Positions 8,400 through 16,495 are shown, numbered from the stretch's first letter. The stretch is DNA of 34,773 nt from DATJHM01 sp035493895 (GCA_035493895.1 DATJHM010000045.1:1-34773); one strand, 5' to 3'. Made by a program: numbers and translations. Notes: generated from the letters alone by a model not told the origin.

Positions 8400-9095
8400 A
8401 TGAATACCACTCATGAGGCGCAGGAACTCGCCTCAACCGCACCGCGCAAGAAACCGATTTCTCGGGGCATTATTCCCTGGATTATCATGACCGTACTGGC
8501 GATTGGCATTACGATCTATGCCACTCCATATATCACGTTCAACCCTGCGGTGAGCCGTATCCCCTTGAATCCCGCTGCCGCCTGGCACTTTACCATTCAC
8601 GCGATTCACGCGATTACCGGAGGCACTGCCCTGCTTGTCGGTCCCTTCCAGTTCTTAAATCGCTTCCGCGTGCGCTATCCCGCCGCTCACCGCGTCATGG
8701 GACGCATTTATATGATCTGTGTTGCCATTGGCAGTCTGGCAGCTCTCTATTCGGCGTTTGTCTCGCTCGACGGTTTCGTGGCTCAGGTTGGCTTCGTGTT
8801 CCTGGCAATTATCTGGTTCTATAGCGTCTTGCAAGCCTATAGAGCGATCCGGCGCGGGAATATCCAGCTTCACCGTATCTGGATGATACGCAACTATGCC
8901 CTGACCTTCGCCGCCGTTATCCTGCGCATCTGGCTATTCTCAGGTATTGCCTATCTTGTCGCAACGCATAACTATCATGGTTCACCCACCTACACGCCGG
9001 TCTATGTAAGCGCCGTCTGGTTCTCCTGGACCTCGACGCTGATCTTCGCTGAATGGTTCATCAATCAGCGCTTCTTCCCTTCGCGCTCCCGATAG
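8400..9095 (+). CDS. DUF2306-family membrane protein
   Basis: This 231-residue protein has about six hydrophobic segments, starting with GIIPWIIMTVLAIGITIYA, and the features of the DUF2306 family: HAITGGTALLVGPFQFLNRFR, HRVMGRIYM and QLHRIWMIRNYALTF, with conserved His residues inside or next to the membrane. The family is common in soil bacteria and its function is not established. The spaced histidines suggest metal or haem binding, which is inference. I chose the ATG at 8400 because AGAAGG precedes it; the frame stays open upstream to 8217 but overlaps the preceding LuxR gene. GAATAC half-sites lie upstream. Confidence 0.85.
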   Translation: MNTTHEAQELASTAPRKKPISRGIIPWIIMTVLAIGITIYATPYITFNPAVSRIPLNPAAAWHFTIHAIHAITGGTALLVGPFQFLNRFRVRYPAAHRVMGRIYMICVAIGSLAALYSAFVSLDGFVAQVGFVFLAIIWFYSVLQAYRAIRRGNIQLHRIWMIRNYALTFAAVILRIWLFSGIAYLVATHNYHGSPTYTPVYVSAVWFSWTSTLIFAEWFINQRFFPSRSR

Positions 9096-9159
9096 GACGC
9101 GAACGAATGATGTGAGCAGGCGTGTATCCCCAACAAATTGTTTTAGTGATGGGTTCTGT

Positions 9160-9172
9160 ATACTAGTAGTAT
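9160..9172. promoter_or_regulatory. Small palindrome upstream of the TDT transporter gene
   Basis: ATACTA-G-TAGTAT is a perfect 6-bp inverted repeat with a one-base centre. It includes a TATACT that could serve as a -10, about 95 nt before the ATG at 9258. TTGTTT at 9138-9143 is a poor -35 at 15-bp spacing. It is a candidate operator over a weak promoter. Confidence 0.3.
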
Positions 9173-9257
9173 GGAAGCAGTGTAACATTTTTTGTACTCT
9201 GCTTTTCATACGCTTTTCGGCTGTCCTGGTAACATAAAAAGAGAGAATGGGAATTTG

Positions 9258-10427
9258 ATGGGAGAGAAATACCAACCTGACACTATCAAGCACTTTGCAC
9301 AACAACAGCTAAAAATGCTTCGTATACTTCTCCACTGGTTTATGATTAGCCTGCACAACATTAATCCCAGCTGGTTTTCATGCGTGATGGGAACTGGCAT
9401 ACTGGCAATCTGTATTATTCTGTCGCCAGTCGATGTTCCCTTTATTGAAGGATTAGCCACTGTTCTCTGGATCATGGACGTTTTTCTGCTGATCGCCCTC
9501 TCGTCGCTCTGGATTGTGCAGAGCATTCGCTATCCGATGCGTTTGCAGGCGAGCCTCCATCACTTTGCCAATGCACAGAATTGGGGAACACCACCCATGG
9601 CCTGTTTCACGGTGGCAAGCGGCTTTGTGGTCATTGGCCCTCAACTGTTCCCTCTTTCGTTTTGTGTGCTTTGCGCGCAATTTCTCTGGCTGGGCGGGGT
9701 GGCGGGTAGCCTCTTCTCCGCAGTGGCCGTGCCCTACCTTATGTTTACTCATCATGAGCTTACAACAGAACATACGTATGGCAACTGGCTACTCCCAGTC
9801 GTACCTTTAATCGGAGCCGCTGTGCCCGGTGCGCTCCTGACGCCGTACTGGCCGCGCATTTTACACCAGGAGATGCTTGTTCTGAACTATGTACTCTGGG
9901 GAATTGGGATTGTCCTGGCGGCGATCGTGATTGTGCTCTTCTATTCGCGCCTGGCATACCATAAAGTTCCACAAGGATCACTTGTGACGACCTTCTGGAT
10001 GGTCATTGGCCCGGCCGGGCAATCCGCGACGGCGATCATGGCTCTGGGGAAAGCGGCCGATGAGCATCTTCTGCTGGTGGGCAGTATACTGCACAAAGCG
10101 GGTATCGCTTATGGTCTGGTTGCATGGAGCTTCGGCATGTACTGGCTTGTGCTGGCGATCCTGGTCACGTTGCGCGCGGTACGTATCCATCTCCCGTTTC
10201 ATCTGGGATGGTGGGCGTTCATCTATCCCGTGGGGACACTGACAACCGGGACGTATGCGTTGCATGAGCGTGTGCCAACGCACCTCTTTATGCTTGGAGG
10301 CATTGTGCTTCTGCTCCTGCTGGCAGGCTTATGGGTCCTGGTCTCTACCAATACGGTACGTCATATATTACAGGTGATGAGCAAAATCCCTTATGGGCAT
10401 GCCTACGCCTGTTCTTCGCTAGAATGA
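9258..10427 (+). CDS. TDT/SLAC1-type transporter (TehA/Mae1-like)
   Basis: This 389-residue integral membrane protein has about ten hydrophobic helices. The first carries the family signature INPSWFSCVMGTGILAICI, seen in the tellurite-resistance/dicarboxylate transporter family, which includes TehA, yeast Mae1 and Ssu1 and plant SLAC1. Members carry dicarboxylates, sulfite or small anions as channels or exporters. The exact substrate is not readable here. Helix-rich blocks such as VALFS-like and LGWWAFIYPVGTLTTGTYAL match the C-terminal half of the fold. I prefer the ATG at 9258 with GAGAGAATGG upstream; a TTG at 9192 would add 22 residues. The gene converges on the xylanase gene, with a shared hairpin between them. 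Confidence 0.85.
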   Translation: MGEKYQPDTIKHFAQQQLKMLRILLHWFMISLHNINPSWFSCVMGTGILAICIILSPVDVPFIEGLATVLWIMDVFLLIALSSLWIVQSIRYPMRLQASLHHFANAQNWGTPPMACFTVASGFVVIGPQLFPLSFCVLCAQFLWLGGVAGSLFSAVAVPYLMFTHHELTTEHTYGNWLLPVVPLIGAAVPGALLTPYWPRILHQEMLVLNYVLWGIGIVLAAIVIVLFYSRLAYHKVPQGSLVTTFWMVIGPAGQSATAIMALGKAADEHLLLVGSILHKAGIAYGLVAWSFGMYWLVLAILVTLRAVRIHLPFHLGWWAFIYPVGTLTTGTYALHERVPTHLFMLGGIVLLLLLAGLWVLVSTNTVRHILQVMSKIPYGHAYACSSLE

Positions 10428-10448
10428 GACTCTCACTCGTGGAAATAC

Positions 10449-10483
10449 GTGTCTCAAGCCGTCTCCATGCTGGCTTGAGACAC
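10449..10483. terminator. Bidirectional hairpin between transporter and xylanase
   Basis: GTGTCTCAAGCC (10449-10460) pairs perfectly with GGCTTGAGACAC (10472-10483) over an 11-nt loop, in the 100-nt gap between two convergent genes. The T-tracts are weak (ATTTCTC on plus). Position and symmetry suggest a terminator shared by both strands. Confidence 0.6.
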
Positions 10484-10527
10484 ATTTCTCATGAAATAGC
10501 TATTCTCCTGTAGCTATCACGTCAGCG

Positions 10528-11607
10528 TTACTTATGCCCTATGAGTGTCTGGAATACGGCGTTGTACGCTGGCTTTTTTTGGAAGTTCTCGTCAAATAGC
10601 AGCGCGGCACCATAGCCGGGGAAGAACTGTGGTATCCACGAATCCCCATCGTAGACGCCCCACGTCGTAATATTGTTGCAGCGGGCCACCGCAAGGCATG
10701 CCGCGACGACGTTTTTGTAGTCGGTGGCCTGCTGCTGAAGATCCGCGCTGCTCGCTGGTACTGGCATACGGATGTCAAGCTCGGTGATCTGGACGGTGAC
10801 GCCGAGTTGCGCAAAGCGCTGCAAGTTGGCCTGAATATCCGTCGGGAGCTGACCGACGATGAAATGCGACTGGAAACCAACACAGCCAATCGGCACGCCA
10901 TGCGCCTTGAAGTCTTTCACCATCGCGTAGACGGCATCGCTCTTTGCGTTGATCCCCTCAATATTGTAATCGTTGTAGCACAGAAGCGCATGAGGATCAG
11001 CTACATGTGTCGCTTTGAACGCTTCGGCAATGTAGTTATCTCCAATCAGTTGCTCGAAAGGCGAAGCACGACGGGTGCCATCTTCGTTGAACGCCTCGTT
11101 GACGACATCCCAGGAGACCACTTTGCCCTTGAAATGACCCGCTTCCCCGGCGATATGGTTCTTCATCGCCTGCAACAGATCACTACCAGTGGTGATGCTG
11201 CTGACCCAACCGGCAAGCTGACTATGCCAGACCAGCGTGTGACCACGAACCGTCATGTGGTGACTCTGGGCAAAACTAACAATGGCATCGGCCGGAGCGA
11301 AGTTGAACGTATTACGCGTGGGTTCGGTCGTGTCCCATTTCATCTCGTTGCCGGGGGTGGTACCGGTGAACTCAGTACTCAGGACGTTCGAATACTGCGT
11401 ATCACTCAGGACATTGCTGGTCATGGCGGCCCCAAAAGTACGCCCCTTTAAAGCTGCTGCGGCCCCGAGCGTGGTAGGGGCGGGCGCATTGTGCGCGGAA
11501 GCGGGAGTTGGCAATCCCCTGAAAAGAAAAAATGTGCCAGAGAGTACGATGAGAAGTAACGCCGGTGTACCCACGAAAAACCATTTTCGTGTGAGGCTAT
11601 GAAACAT
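10528..11607 (-). CDS. Secreted endo-1,4-beta-xylanase, glycoside hydrolase family 10
   Basis: This 359-residue enzyme cleaves internal beta-1,4 bonds of xylan by the retaining mechanism. A signal peptide is clear: basic start, hydrophobic residues 10-28, likely cleavage after PASA at about 38. The GH10 barrel follows from FGAAMTSNVLSD. WDVVNEAF supplies the acid/base Glu171, and ITELDIRMP supplies the nucleophile Glu276. NEMKWDTTEP and RGHTLVWHSQ are further GH10 hallmarks. I chose the ATG at 11607, which has AAAGGA upstream and starts the signal peptide; an upstream in-frame ATG at 11712 would add 35 residues without homology and lies before the predicted transcription start. There is no carbohydrate-binding module. 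A strong promoter with a LacI-type operator precedes it. Confidence 0.95.
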   Translation of the reverse strand: MFHSLTRKWFFVGTPALLLIVLSGTFFLFRGLPTPASAHNAPAPTTLGAAAALKGRTFGAAMTSNVLSDTQYSNVLSTEFTGTTPGNEMKWDTTEPTRNTFNFAPADAIVSFAQSHHMTVRGHTLVWHSQLAGWVSSITTGSDLLQAMKNHIAGEAGHFKGKVVSWDVVNEAFNEDGTRRASPFEQLIGDNYIAEAFKATHVADPHALLCYNDYNIEGINAKSDAVYAMVKDFKAHGVPIGCVGFQSHFIVGQLPTDIQANLQRFAQLGVTVQITELDIRMPVPASSADLQQQATDYKNVVAACLAVARCNNITTWGVYDGDSWIPQFFPGYGAALLFDENFQKKPAYNAVFQTLIGHK

Positions 11608-11675
11608 CCCTGTTTCCTTTCTACTCTGGACAACCCTGTTTACGAAGGACTCTTCCATTATGGAACAATACGTCT

Positions 11676-11691
11676 TTGCAAACGCTTGCAA
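11676..11691 (-). promoter_or_regulatory. LacI-type operator just downstream of the xylanase start site
   Basis: TTGCAAACGCTTGCAA is a 16-bp near-perfect palindrome with the central CG typical of LacI/GalR-family operators. It lies about 13-28 bp downstream of the -10 and about 69 bp before the start codon, so a bound repressor would block transcription early. It shares AAACGCTTGC with the operator pair at 371-410. Confidence 0.7.
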
Positions 11692-11703
11692 GGACATGTA
11701 AGA

Positions 11704-11733
11704 TTTATACACTATACACCATATTTATGTCAA
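11704..11733 (-). promoter_or_regulatory. Strong sigma70-type promoter of the xylanase gene
   Basis: On the minus strand TTGACA (11733-11728), an 18-bp spacer and TATAAA (11709-11704) form a near-consensus promoter. Transcription would start near 11697, giving a leader of about 90 nt that contains the operator at 11676-11691. Confidence 0.7.
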
Positions 11734-11835
11734 ATTATCGAATATTGGATTTTCTCTTGAAAGTGGGTAAATCGCTCGTTATGCACACTATAAATGGCGT
11801 AGATAATGCCTGGTACCTATTCAAGGAGGTCAAAA

Positions 11836-11961
11836 ATGAGAGCACAAATTATTGATGAATGGAAGAATGGAAATATATGCGTCATGATGTCGCCTCTGAC
11901 GAGGATTCAGTACTCAGCTCGACTGTGTCCGTTAGCGAGTCAAGTAAAAGGCGATGAGTAA
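11836..11961 (+). CDS. Small ORF (41 aa) behind a perfect Shine-Dalgarno
   Basis: AAGGAGGT at 11823-11830 lies 5 nt before an ATG that opens a 41-codon frame (MRAQIIDEWKNGNICVM..., ending ASQVKGDE). From 11882 on it runs antisense through the end of the TIR-NACHT reading frame. I do not recognise the product. The ideal ribosome site argues that a real gene started here. The second half is probably just the complement of the NACHT 3' end, so the gene may have been cut when that sequence arrived. It could also be a genuine small protein. Confidence 0.35.
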   Translation: MRAQIIDEWKNGNICVMMSPLTRIQYSARLCPLASQVKGDE

Positions 11962-12427
11962 ATCTATAGCCGCCGCCAAGACGCTGTAGTAAGATACGTG
12001 CTATTGCATCATCCAGAAATCGGGACGCACGCCAGGGAAAAATCCGTGCGTGCCAAAGCAGCAAACGAATAAGATAATGCCTCCATGCAGCCAGCCCACC
12101 CGTGATCATCCACATAAGGATACTCCCTGCAATAAAGAGAGGCCAGAAATAGTTCAACCCGGTGATCAGCCCATAATTCAACCCGTACAGCCCATTTCCC
12201 ACCACATTACTCACCCCCCCGCTCAGCACATTCATCAGTCCCCAGTTCAATCCATTACCCAGTATCCCCACACCCCCAACCGTTATACCACTGATAAGAC
12301 CAAGAAGCAGGCTGTTACGCAGTGACTGCCGAATTCCTTGATTGGGTACCCGACGGTCCTGATCTTCTATCTGCTCCTGCTCAATGCTTTGATAGAGAGC
12401 TAGCAGTAGCCAGTATTCAACCCGACA
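11882..12427 (-). pseudogene. Out-of-frame C-terminal part of the TIR-NACHT protein
   Basis: This frame is open from 12427 to the TGA at 11882 (181 codons). It continues the NACHT protein exactly where the main frame stops: EYWLLLALYQSIEQEQ, then more GLNxGL-type membrane repeats, then a C-terminus (WRHYLIRLLLWHARIFPWR, GGGYRFTHRLLLDSLTD) of the kind that closes Ktedonobacterial NACHT-membrane proteins. The two frames overlap only within 12403-12427, so a net -1 shift there restores a protein of about 960 residues. No slippery heptamer is visible, which favours a frameshift mutation or a sequencing error over programmed shifting. Confidence 0.8.
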
Positions 12428-14766
12428 CTAGGCCCAAGCACCAATGCGTTGTTCAATCCGTAGCCTAATCCATTATAGGCTAGCCCAACACTTAATCCAT
12501 AACTCACTCCATTGCTCAGTCCGACAAAAGCTGTGACACACCCGATTATCAGAAGTGTGAGACGAACATGGGTAGATGCAAATAGGCGACTTCTCAGATG
12601 TCGCCATGTCCAGGCAATATGTTCCGTAGGATAAACGGCTCCCTGGAGATACGCAAGGATCACACTGATCAGTATGCAGGTCAGCCCATAGCTCAACCCA
12701 TAACTTACCCCTATGCTCATGCCCTCGATTAGCCCCTCGCGTAACGCAATATTTAGCCCAACACCTAACCCAACGCTGAGCGTGATGAACAAAGTGGCCA
12801 TCATAGCATACCAAAGATAGACACGTCGAGCAAAAAGAATCAATACTTCCCACCACTTTGCTCGCGAGTGAGCTAGGGGTGAAGAATGACGAGATATTGG
12901 CCTCAGGAGCATTTGGAGCAGGAAGCTGCCGATACTAGTGGGGACACCAACGATGAGCCCAAAAAGCCATTGCTCGTTGAGCGTTGCGCCAGATCTCCAT
13001 CCCAGGCTACATCCGACGATCAATCCGACACCAATGCTGATACCAAATATGGTCTTCCACGTTCTCCGTGTCTTCGCCGTATCATGAACGGTGTCATCTA
13101 CTACCAGCGGACAGAGAAGCCCACCCAACATCCCTCCCAGTGTCACTGCCAATATTATCTCCACAGAAATGTTCATACTACTGTTCAAAAACAAGAAAAC
13201 GGTGAGCATGCTCACTAAAGCGCCAATCAGAACAGAAGGTAAGCGAACTCCAAAATAGTTGTAGATACGTCGTTGGTGGTTTGTAAGCCAATCCAGTTGT
13301 ATTTGCTCCAGATAGAAAATAGGCTGGTTGTGTGTACGCATCTGGTGCGCCAACCAGCCTAACCAGAGACGTGTCTGGTAGAGCGGATAACGTTTTTGAT
13401 TCCCCTTGCGCTCCACCATACGTATGATGTAGTCGGTCCAAATCTGCTGTTGGAGTTGCTCCTGTTGTTGTAATAATGGACTGAGGGAGACTCCCTGATA
13501 GGCCAGGATCACAATATGTAACATCAAAGGTGTGGTGATCACATCCCTCAGAGCAGGGTTGTGCATAAACTCATGATGCACTGTCCTGGCTACGTCACCC
13601 ATTTGTACCAGGTAGAGCTGGATCTGTTCGCTGGTAAGCGCCTGCACGATGACAGCGCTCTGAAGCACAAGATGCAAACTCTTCGATGCTTCCTCATACT
13701 CAGATTGGCGAGAGCAGACGACCAGGGGCATCTGAAAATAATCACGATGATACGTATTGATTGCTGCAATACACGCCGGGCGTGCCGTTTCTTCCATCTC
13801 ATCCAACCCATCCAGGAGCGGCAAAATTTGACGGCTGTCGATCCAACGCTGGGCAAGTTCTCTGGGGATAGCATAAATTTGTGCGATCTGCTCGGCGAGC
13901 CAATGCTGAAGGGGTGCACGCTTTATGGCCCAGGATGAAAGCGGTATGATAACTGGCAATGGTTGAGACACATCAGCCTCTGCACGGATCACAAGTTGCT
14001 GTGCCAATTCTACCAGCAACGTGGATTTGCCTGCTCCTGGCTGCCCCAGGATGAGGAGTTCTTGCATGGCCTCCTCATAGACATGGAGAATCGAGGTTCC
14101 AGGAGGTAGGAGTTGCTCCTGGTGCGTGGTAGTACGAAGCAAGCGTAGAGCTGTGTTTTGTACTGCATCCGGTTTGTGTGCCAGACCCAGTTCCATCCGC
14201 ATCACATCCTGGAGAGATTGAGTAAATATTCCCTCATAGGTGTGCCGTAGTCGCTGAAGCATACGTGAACGGTTCTGCGCCTGGGTCGATTTTTGTTGCG
14301 CCTGATGTACAAGTGGCTCCGAAACTGGACGGCCAAGAATACGACGTATGGCACGTACACAATCCGCAAAAGCGGATTCGGAATCAGTCCATTGTGTTAC
14401 GGGGCGGCCATTAAAAGGAAGGCAGGTGAAAGTTGCAAGTGGCGTCTCTTGCCAGATCACTGGACGCAAGAGCAAAGGGATAATTTGTGCGTGACCCTTG
14501 AGAGCGCGTTCCATCAATGCATAACACTCATCATCTATGAAGAAATCAGCGCTCAACAAGAGAACAATGAAATCTGCCTGCTCCAGATAATCATAAAACT
14601 GTTGAAGGCGAGAGATTCCTGGCTGGAAATGCTGTTCGGAGCGGACGGCCAATATCCCATTTTGCGTGAGCGTATGCAAGTGTGCTTCCCATTGCTTCAA
14701 CCACAAGGTGTCTGTGGGAGCACAGATTGAGAAGAGTACTGTAGAATGTTGCTGTTTCTGTTGCAT
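12400..14766 (-). CDS. TIR-NACHT membrane protein (STAND, NLR-like), C-terminus lost by frameshift
   Basis: The 788-residue product begins with a TIR-like domain (about 8-145; FIVLLLSADFFIDDECY and IIPLLLRPVIW are typical). A NACHT ATPase follows, with Walker A GQPGAGKS at 241-248 and Walker B LLDGLDEM at about 317-324. The C-terminal third has several hydrophobic helices in a Gly-Leu-rich repeat pattern (VSYGLSYGL, GLAYNGLGYGL). Bacterial TIR-NACHT proteins are commonly immune sensors whose TIR consumes NAD+ or makes signals. Here the conserved TIR Glu looks displaced (Glu86), so activity cannot be assumed. The frame ends early at a TAG (12400-12402), while the missing end continues in the next frame to 11882. 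The start at 14766 has only a weak ribosome site. Confidence 0.85.
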   Translation of the reverse strand: MQQKQQHSTVLFSICAPTDTLWLKQWEAHLHTLTQNGILAVRSEQHFQPGISRLQQFYDYLEQADFIVLLLSADFFIDDECYALMERALKGHAQIIPLLLRPVIWQETPLATFTCLPFNGRPVTQWTDSESAFADCVRAIRRILGRPVSEPLVHQAQQKSTQAQNRSRMLQRLRHTYEGIFTQSLQDVMRMELGLAHKPDAVQNTALRLLRTTTHQEQLLPPGTSILHVYEEAMQELLILGQPGAGKSTLLVELAQQLVIRAEADVSQPLPVIIPLSSWAIKRAPLQHWLAEQIAQIYAIPRELAQRWIDSRQILPLLDGLDEMEETARPACIAAINTYHRDYFQMPLVVCSRQSEYEEASKSLHLVLQSAVIVQALTSEQIQLYLVQMGDVARTVHHEFMHNPALRDVITTPLMLHIVILAYQGVSLSPLLQQQEQLQQQIWTDYIIRMVERKGNQKRYPLYQTRLWLGWLAHQMRTHNQPIFYLEQIQLDWLTNHQRRIYNYFGVRLPSVLIGALVSMLTVFLFLNSSMNISVEIILAVTLGGMLGGLLCPLVVDDTVHDTAKTRRTWKTIFGISIGVGLIVGCSLGWRSGATLNEQWLFGLIVGVPTSIGSFLLQMLLRPISRHSSPLAHSRAKWWEVLILFARRVYLWYAMMATLFITLSVGLGVGLNIALREGLIEGMSIGVSYGLSYGLTCILISVILAYLQGAVYPTEHIAWTWRHLRSRLFASTHVRLTLLIIGCVTAFVGLSNGVSYGLSVGLAYNGLGYGLNNALVLGPSVGLNTGYC

Positions 14767-14813
14767 AGAACAAGAAGCTATCTCTTGATATCCTCATTAC
14801 CTTTACCCTGTGT

Positions 14814-14842
14814 AGTATAACGTCTTTTTCTACAAATTGAAA
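14814..14842 (-). promoter_or_regulatory. Candidate promoter of the TIR-NACHT gene
   Basis: On the minus strand TATACT (14819-14814) is a good -10. TTTCAA 17 bp upstream is a weak -35. It would give a leader of about 40-50 nt before the ATG at 14766. The remainder of the 362-nt gap up to 15128 holds no supported gene. Confidence 0.35.
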
Positions 14843-15037
14843 CAAATATATCCTTCATTTGTTGTGACACATGCAGGTATGTTTGGTCCTCTCTTCACGA
14901 TTTGAACTTTGAAAGTGGCTCTAGCTGCTTTTATCGGGGGGATTCTCATTCACGCCGAGATTTGCTACAATGGGCCAACTGTAGAATTGTGTGCATTGTA
15001 TGCTGTTCCGCTTTTTGCCTTGCGCATTTTTTTTTGC

Positions 15038-15052
15038 TATAGTAGGACTATA
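15038..15052. promoter_or_regulatory. Inverted repeat before the cupredoxin gene
   Basis: TATAGT-AGG-ACTATA is a perfect 6-bp inverted repeat directly after a run of nine T, about 75 nt before the ATG at 15129. Both arms resemble a -10 hexamer, but no well-placed -35 was found. It is a candidate operator/promoter. Confidence 0.3.
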
Positions 15053-15128
15053 AACTCTCTGGGATCTCCAAGTATCTATGATCCCCCATGAGTGATACAA
15101 CACATAGGAGGACTTCCAAGGATTTATT

Positions 15129-15509
15129 ATGTACAAAAAGTTCCTATTCGCAGTATTCGGACTTGCGCTGCTCACCGTTTTGTTTGCCAGTTGCAAAATT
15201 ACCGATACATCTGTCTCGACCGGGCCTACCATCAAAATGGGTTCATCCACGTTCGCATCTTCTACTGTTATTGTCCCGAAAGGCGATACACTGACGCTAT
15301 TTGATTCGGCCCCTGCTCCCCATACCGTCGTCAATGGTCGTTGGAATGGAACCCAGCAGGATCCGCAAAAAGAAGCCGGTGCTCCCACCGTGAACGTTTC
15401 GTTCGGTGGCAATGATAGCAAGACAATTGGACCTTTCACGACGGCGGGCACCTACGATATCTATTGCACTATCCACCAGGGCATGAACCTGACCATTACC
15501 GTGAAATAA
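15129..15509 (+). CDS. Cupredoxin-like (plastocyanin-type) lipoprotein
   Basis: This 126-residue protein has a signal peptide with a lipobox-like FASC (Cys22), so it is probably a lipid-anchored protein on the outer face of the membrane. The rest is one cupredoxin fold. The type 1 copper ligands are all visible: His65 in APAPHTVVNG, and Cys113, His116 and Met119 in YCTIHQGM (C-x2-H-x2-M). Such proteins carry single electrons between membrane redox partners. The partner cannot be named from this context. AAGGA lies 6-7 nt before the ATG. It precedes another lipoprotein gene by 272 nt, with small hairpins between, so the two are probably separate units. Confidence 0.88.
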   Translation: MYKKFLFAVFGLALLTVLFASCKITDTSVSTGPTIKMGSSTFASSTVIVPKGDTLTLFDSAPAPHTVVNGRWNGTQQDPQKEAGAPTVNVSFGGNDSKTIGPFTTAGTYDIYCTIHQGMNLTITVK

Positions 15510-15781
15510 TTTTTGCACGCTCGTGTTCTCGTTCGCTTATCAAATGCGGTTTCTCTGTTACCTATTTGTCAGAGATCTGATTCCCGAAAGGAAGACTGGT
15601 AAAAGATATATATCGGGAAATCGCATTTGTTTTTCTGGCCGTTCCATCTCTGATAGATATTCCCTTCCAGGGAAAGATAGTACTTCAGGACCGACAACCT
15701 TCGCAGAATGACCCCTCTCGTAATCGTTGTGTTATACTCCTACATAATAGATTTTCTCGAAAATAAAGGTGTTTCAGGTCT

Positions 15782-16402
15782 ATGCTCTCTCTTAAAAAAC
15801 GACGTTTTCTGGTTGTACAATGCAGTCTGCTGACACTCTTTTTTCTGTTCAGCGCACTGCTGGTTGCGTGTAGCAGCGGGCCGAATACGAGCGCGACAAC
15901 AAACTCTCCCGCGCCTACTCTCGCGCTTCAGATGGGCAATACGGATGTTTCTCCTACGCCCACGCCTTTTCCTTATTCGTGCGGAGCCTGGGCAACCCAG
16001 ACGACCCCTCCCTATGGCACTGACCGCATCGGGATCAATGCAAAGTTTACCAAGCTGGTGAATGGTAATCCCCAGGGGATTGATGGGGCGACTGCAACGG
16101 CAACTGTTCTCTGGCCCAATGGTACAACCGACACGCAGTCCGTCCAGACGACGTTCGATGGTCTGGCAGTTTTCACTGTTCAAGCCGGGAACCATAGCGA
16201 TGCCATTAATAAAATTACGCTGGTGACGGTCCATTTCGATAAGCCGGGCGTTGCGAGCTGTGATGTTGATAAGTCCCGCGCCGCCTTCTTTACCCTGGTT
16301 GCAGTGACGCCTACCGTCTCGCCTACCGCCACCGGTACACCACAATCTACTGCAACCCCTAACAATAACAACAATAATAACAACAACAACAATAATAATT
16401 AG
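15782..16402 (+). CDS. Lipoprotein of unknown function with a polyasparagine tail
   Basis: The 206-residue product starts with a lipoprotein signal (LLTLFFLFSALLVAC, lipobox Cys30), then a Ser/Thr/Pro-rich linker and a beta-rich domain (about 62-180) of the bacterial Ig-like or carboxypeptidase-regulatory kind (VLWPNGTT, GLAVFTVQAGNHS). It ends with a Thr/Pro-rich stalk and exactly 13 consecutive Asn, encoded by mixed AAC and AAT codons, right before the stop. The protein is probably lipid-anchored on the outside of the cell. I cannot assign a function. Mixed codons argue that the Asn tract is kept at the protein level or is old, rather than a fresh triplet slippage. Confidence 0.75.
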   Translation: MLSLKKRRFLVVQCSLLTLFFLFSALLVACSSGPNTSATTNSPAPTLALQMGNTDVSPTPTPFPYSCGAWATQTTPPYGTDRIGINAKFTKLVNGNPQGIDGATATATVLWPNGTTDTQSVQTTFDGLAVFTVQAGNHSDAINKITLVTVHFDKPGVASCDVDKSRAAFFTLVAVTPTVSPTATGTPQSTATPNNNNNNNNNNNNN

Positions 16403-16421
16403 CCGACTCGCGGCCGTTCTG

Positions 16422-16445
16422 TGAGGGTGGGGAGCTCCACCCTCA
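16422..16445 (+). terminator. Hairpin after the poly-Asn lipoprotein gene
   Basis: TGAGGGTGG (16422-16430) pairs perfectly with CCACCCTCA (16437-16445) over a 6-nt loop, 20 nt after the stop codon. TATTCTCG follows, so the T-tract is weak. It is a probable terminator separating this gene from the cox promoter. Confidence 0.6.
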
Positions 16446-16465
16446 TATTCTCGTGCGTGCCATCG

Positions 16466-16495
16466 TTGACAATGCAACCTCTTGTGTGCTACGCT
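16466..16495 (+). promoter_or_regulatory. Candidate promoter of the coxSLM operon
   Basis: A consensus TTGACA (16466-16471), an 18-bp spacer and a weaker TACGCT (16490-16495) would start transcription near 16502. The leader to the coxS start would be about 220 nt, with no other supported gene in it. The poor -10 suggests a need for an activator. Confidence 0.4.

Noticed and set aside
10807..11451. 214-codon plus-strand frame opposite the xylanase
   Set aside because: The xylanase has both catalytic motifs and a signal peptide; this frame is its antisense shadow.
12403..12427. Programmed -1 frameshift in the TIR-NACHT gene
   Set aside because: No X-XXY-YYZ slippery heptamer in the right frame and no evident downstream pseudoknot; a mutation or sequencing error is simpler.
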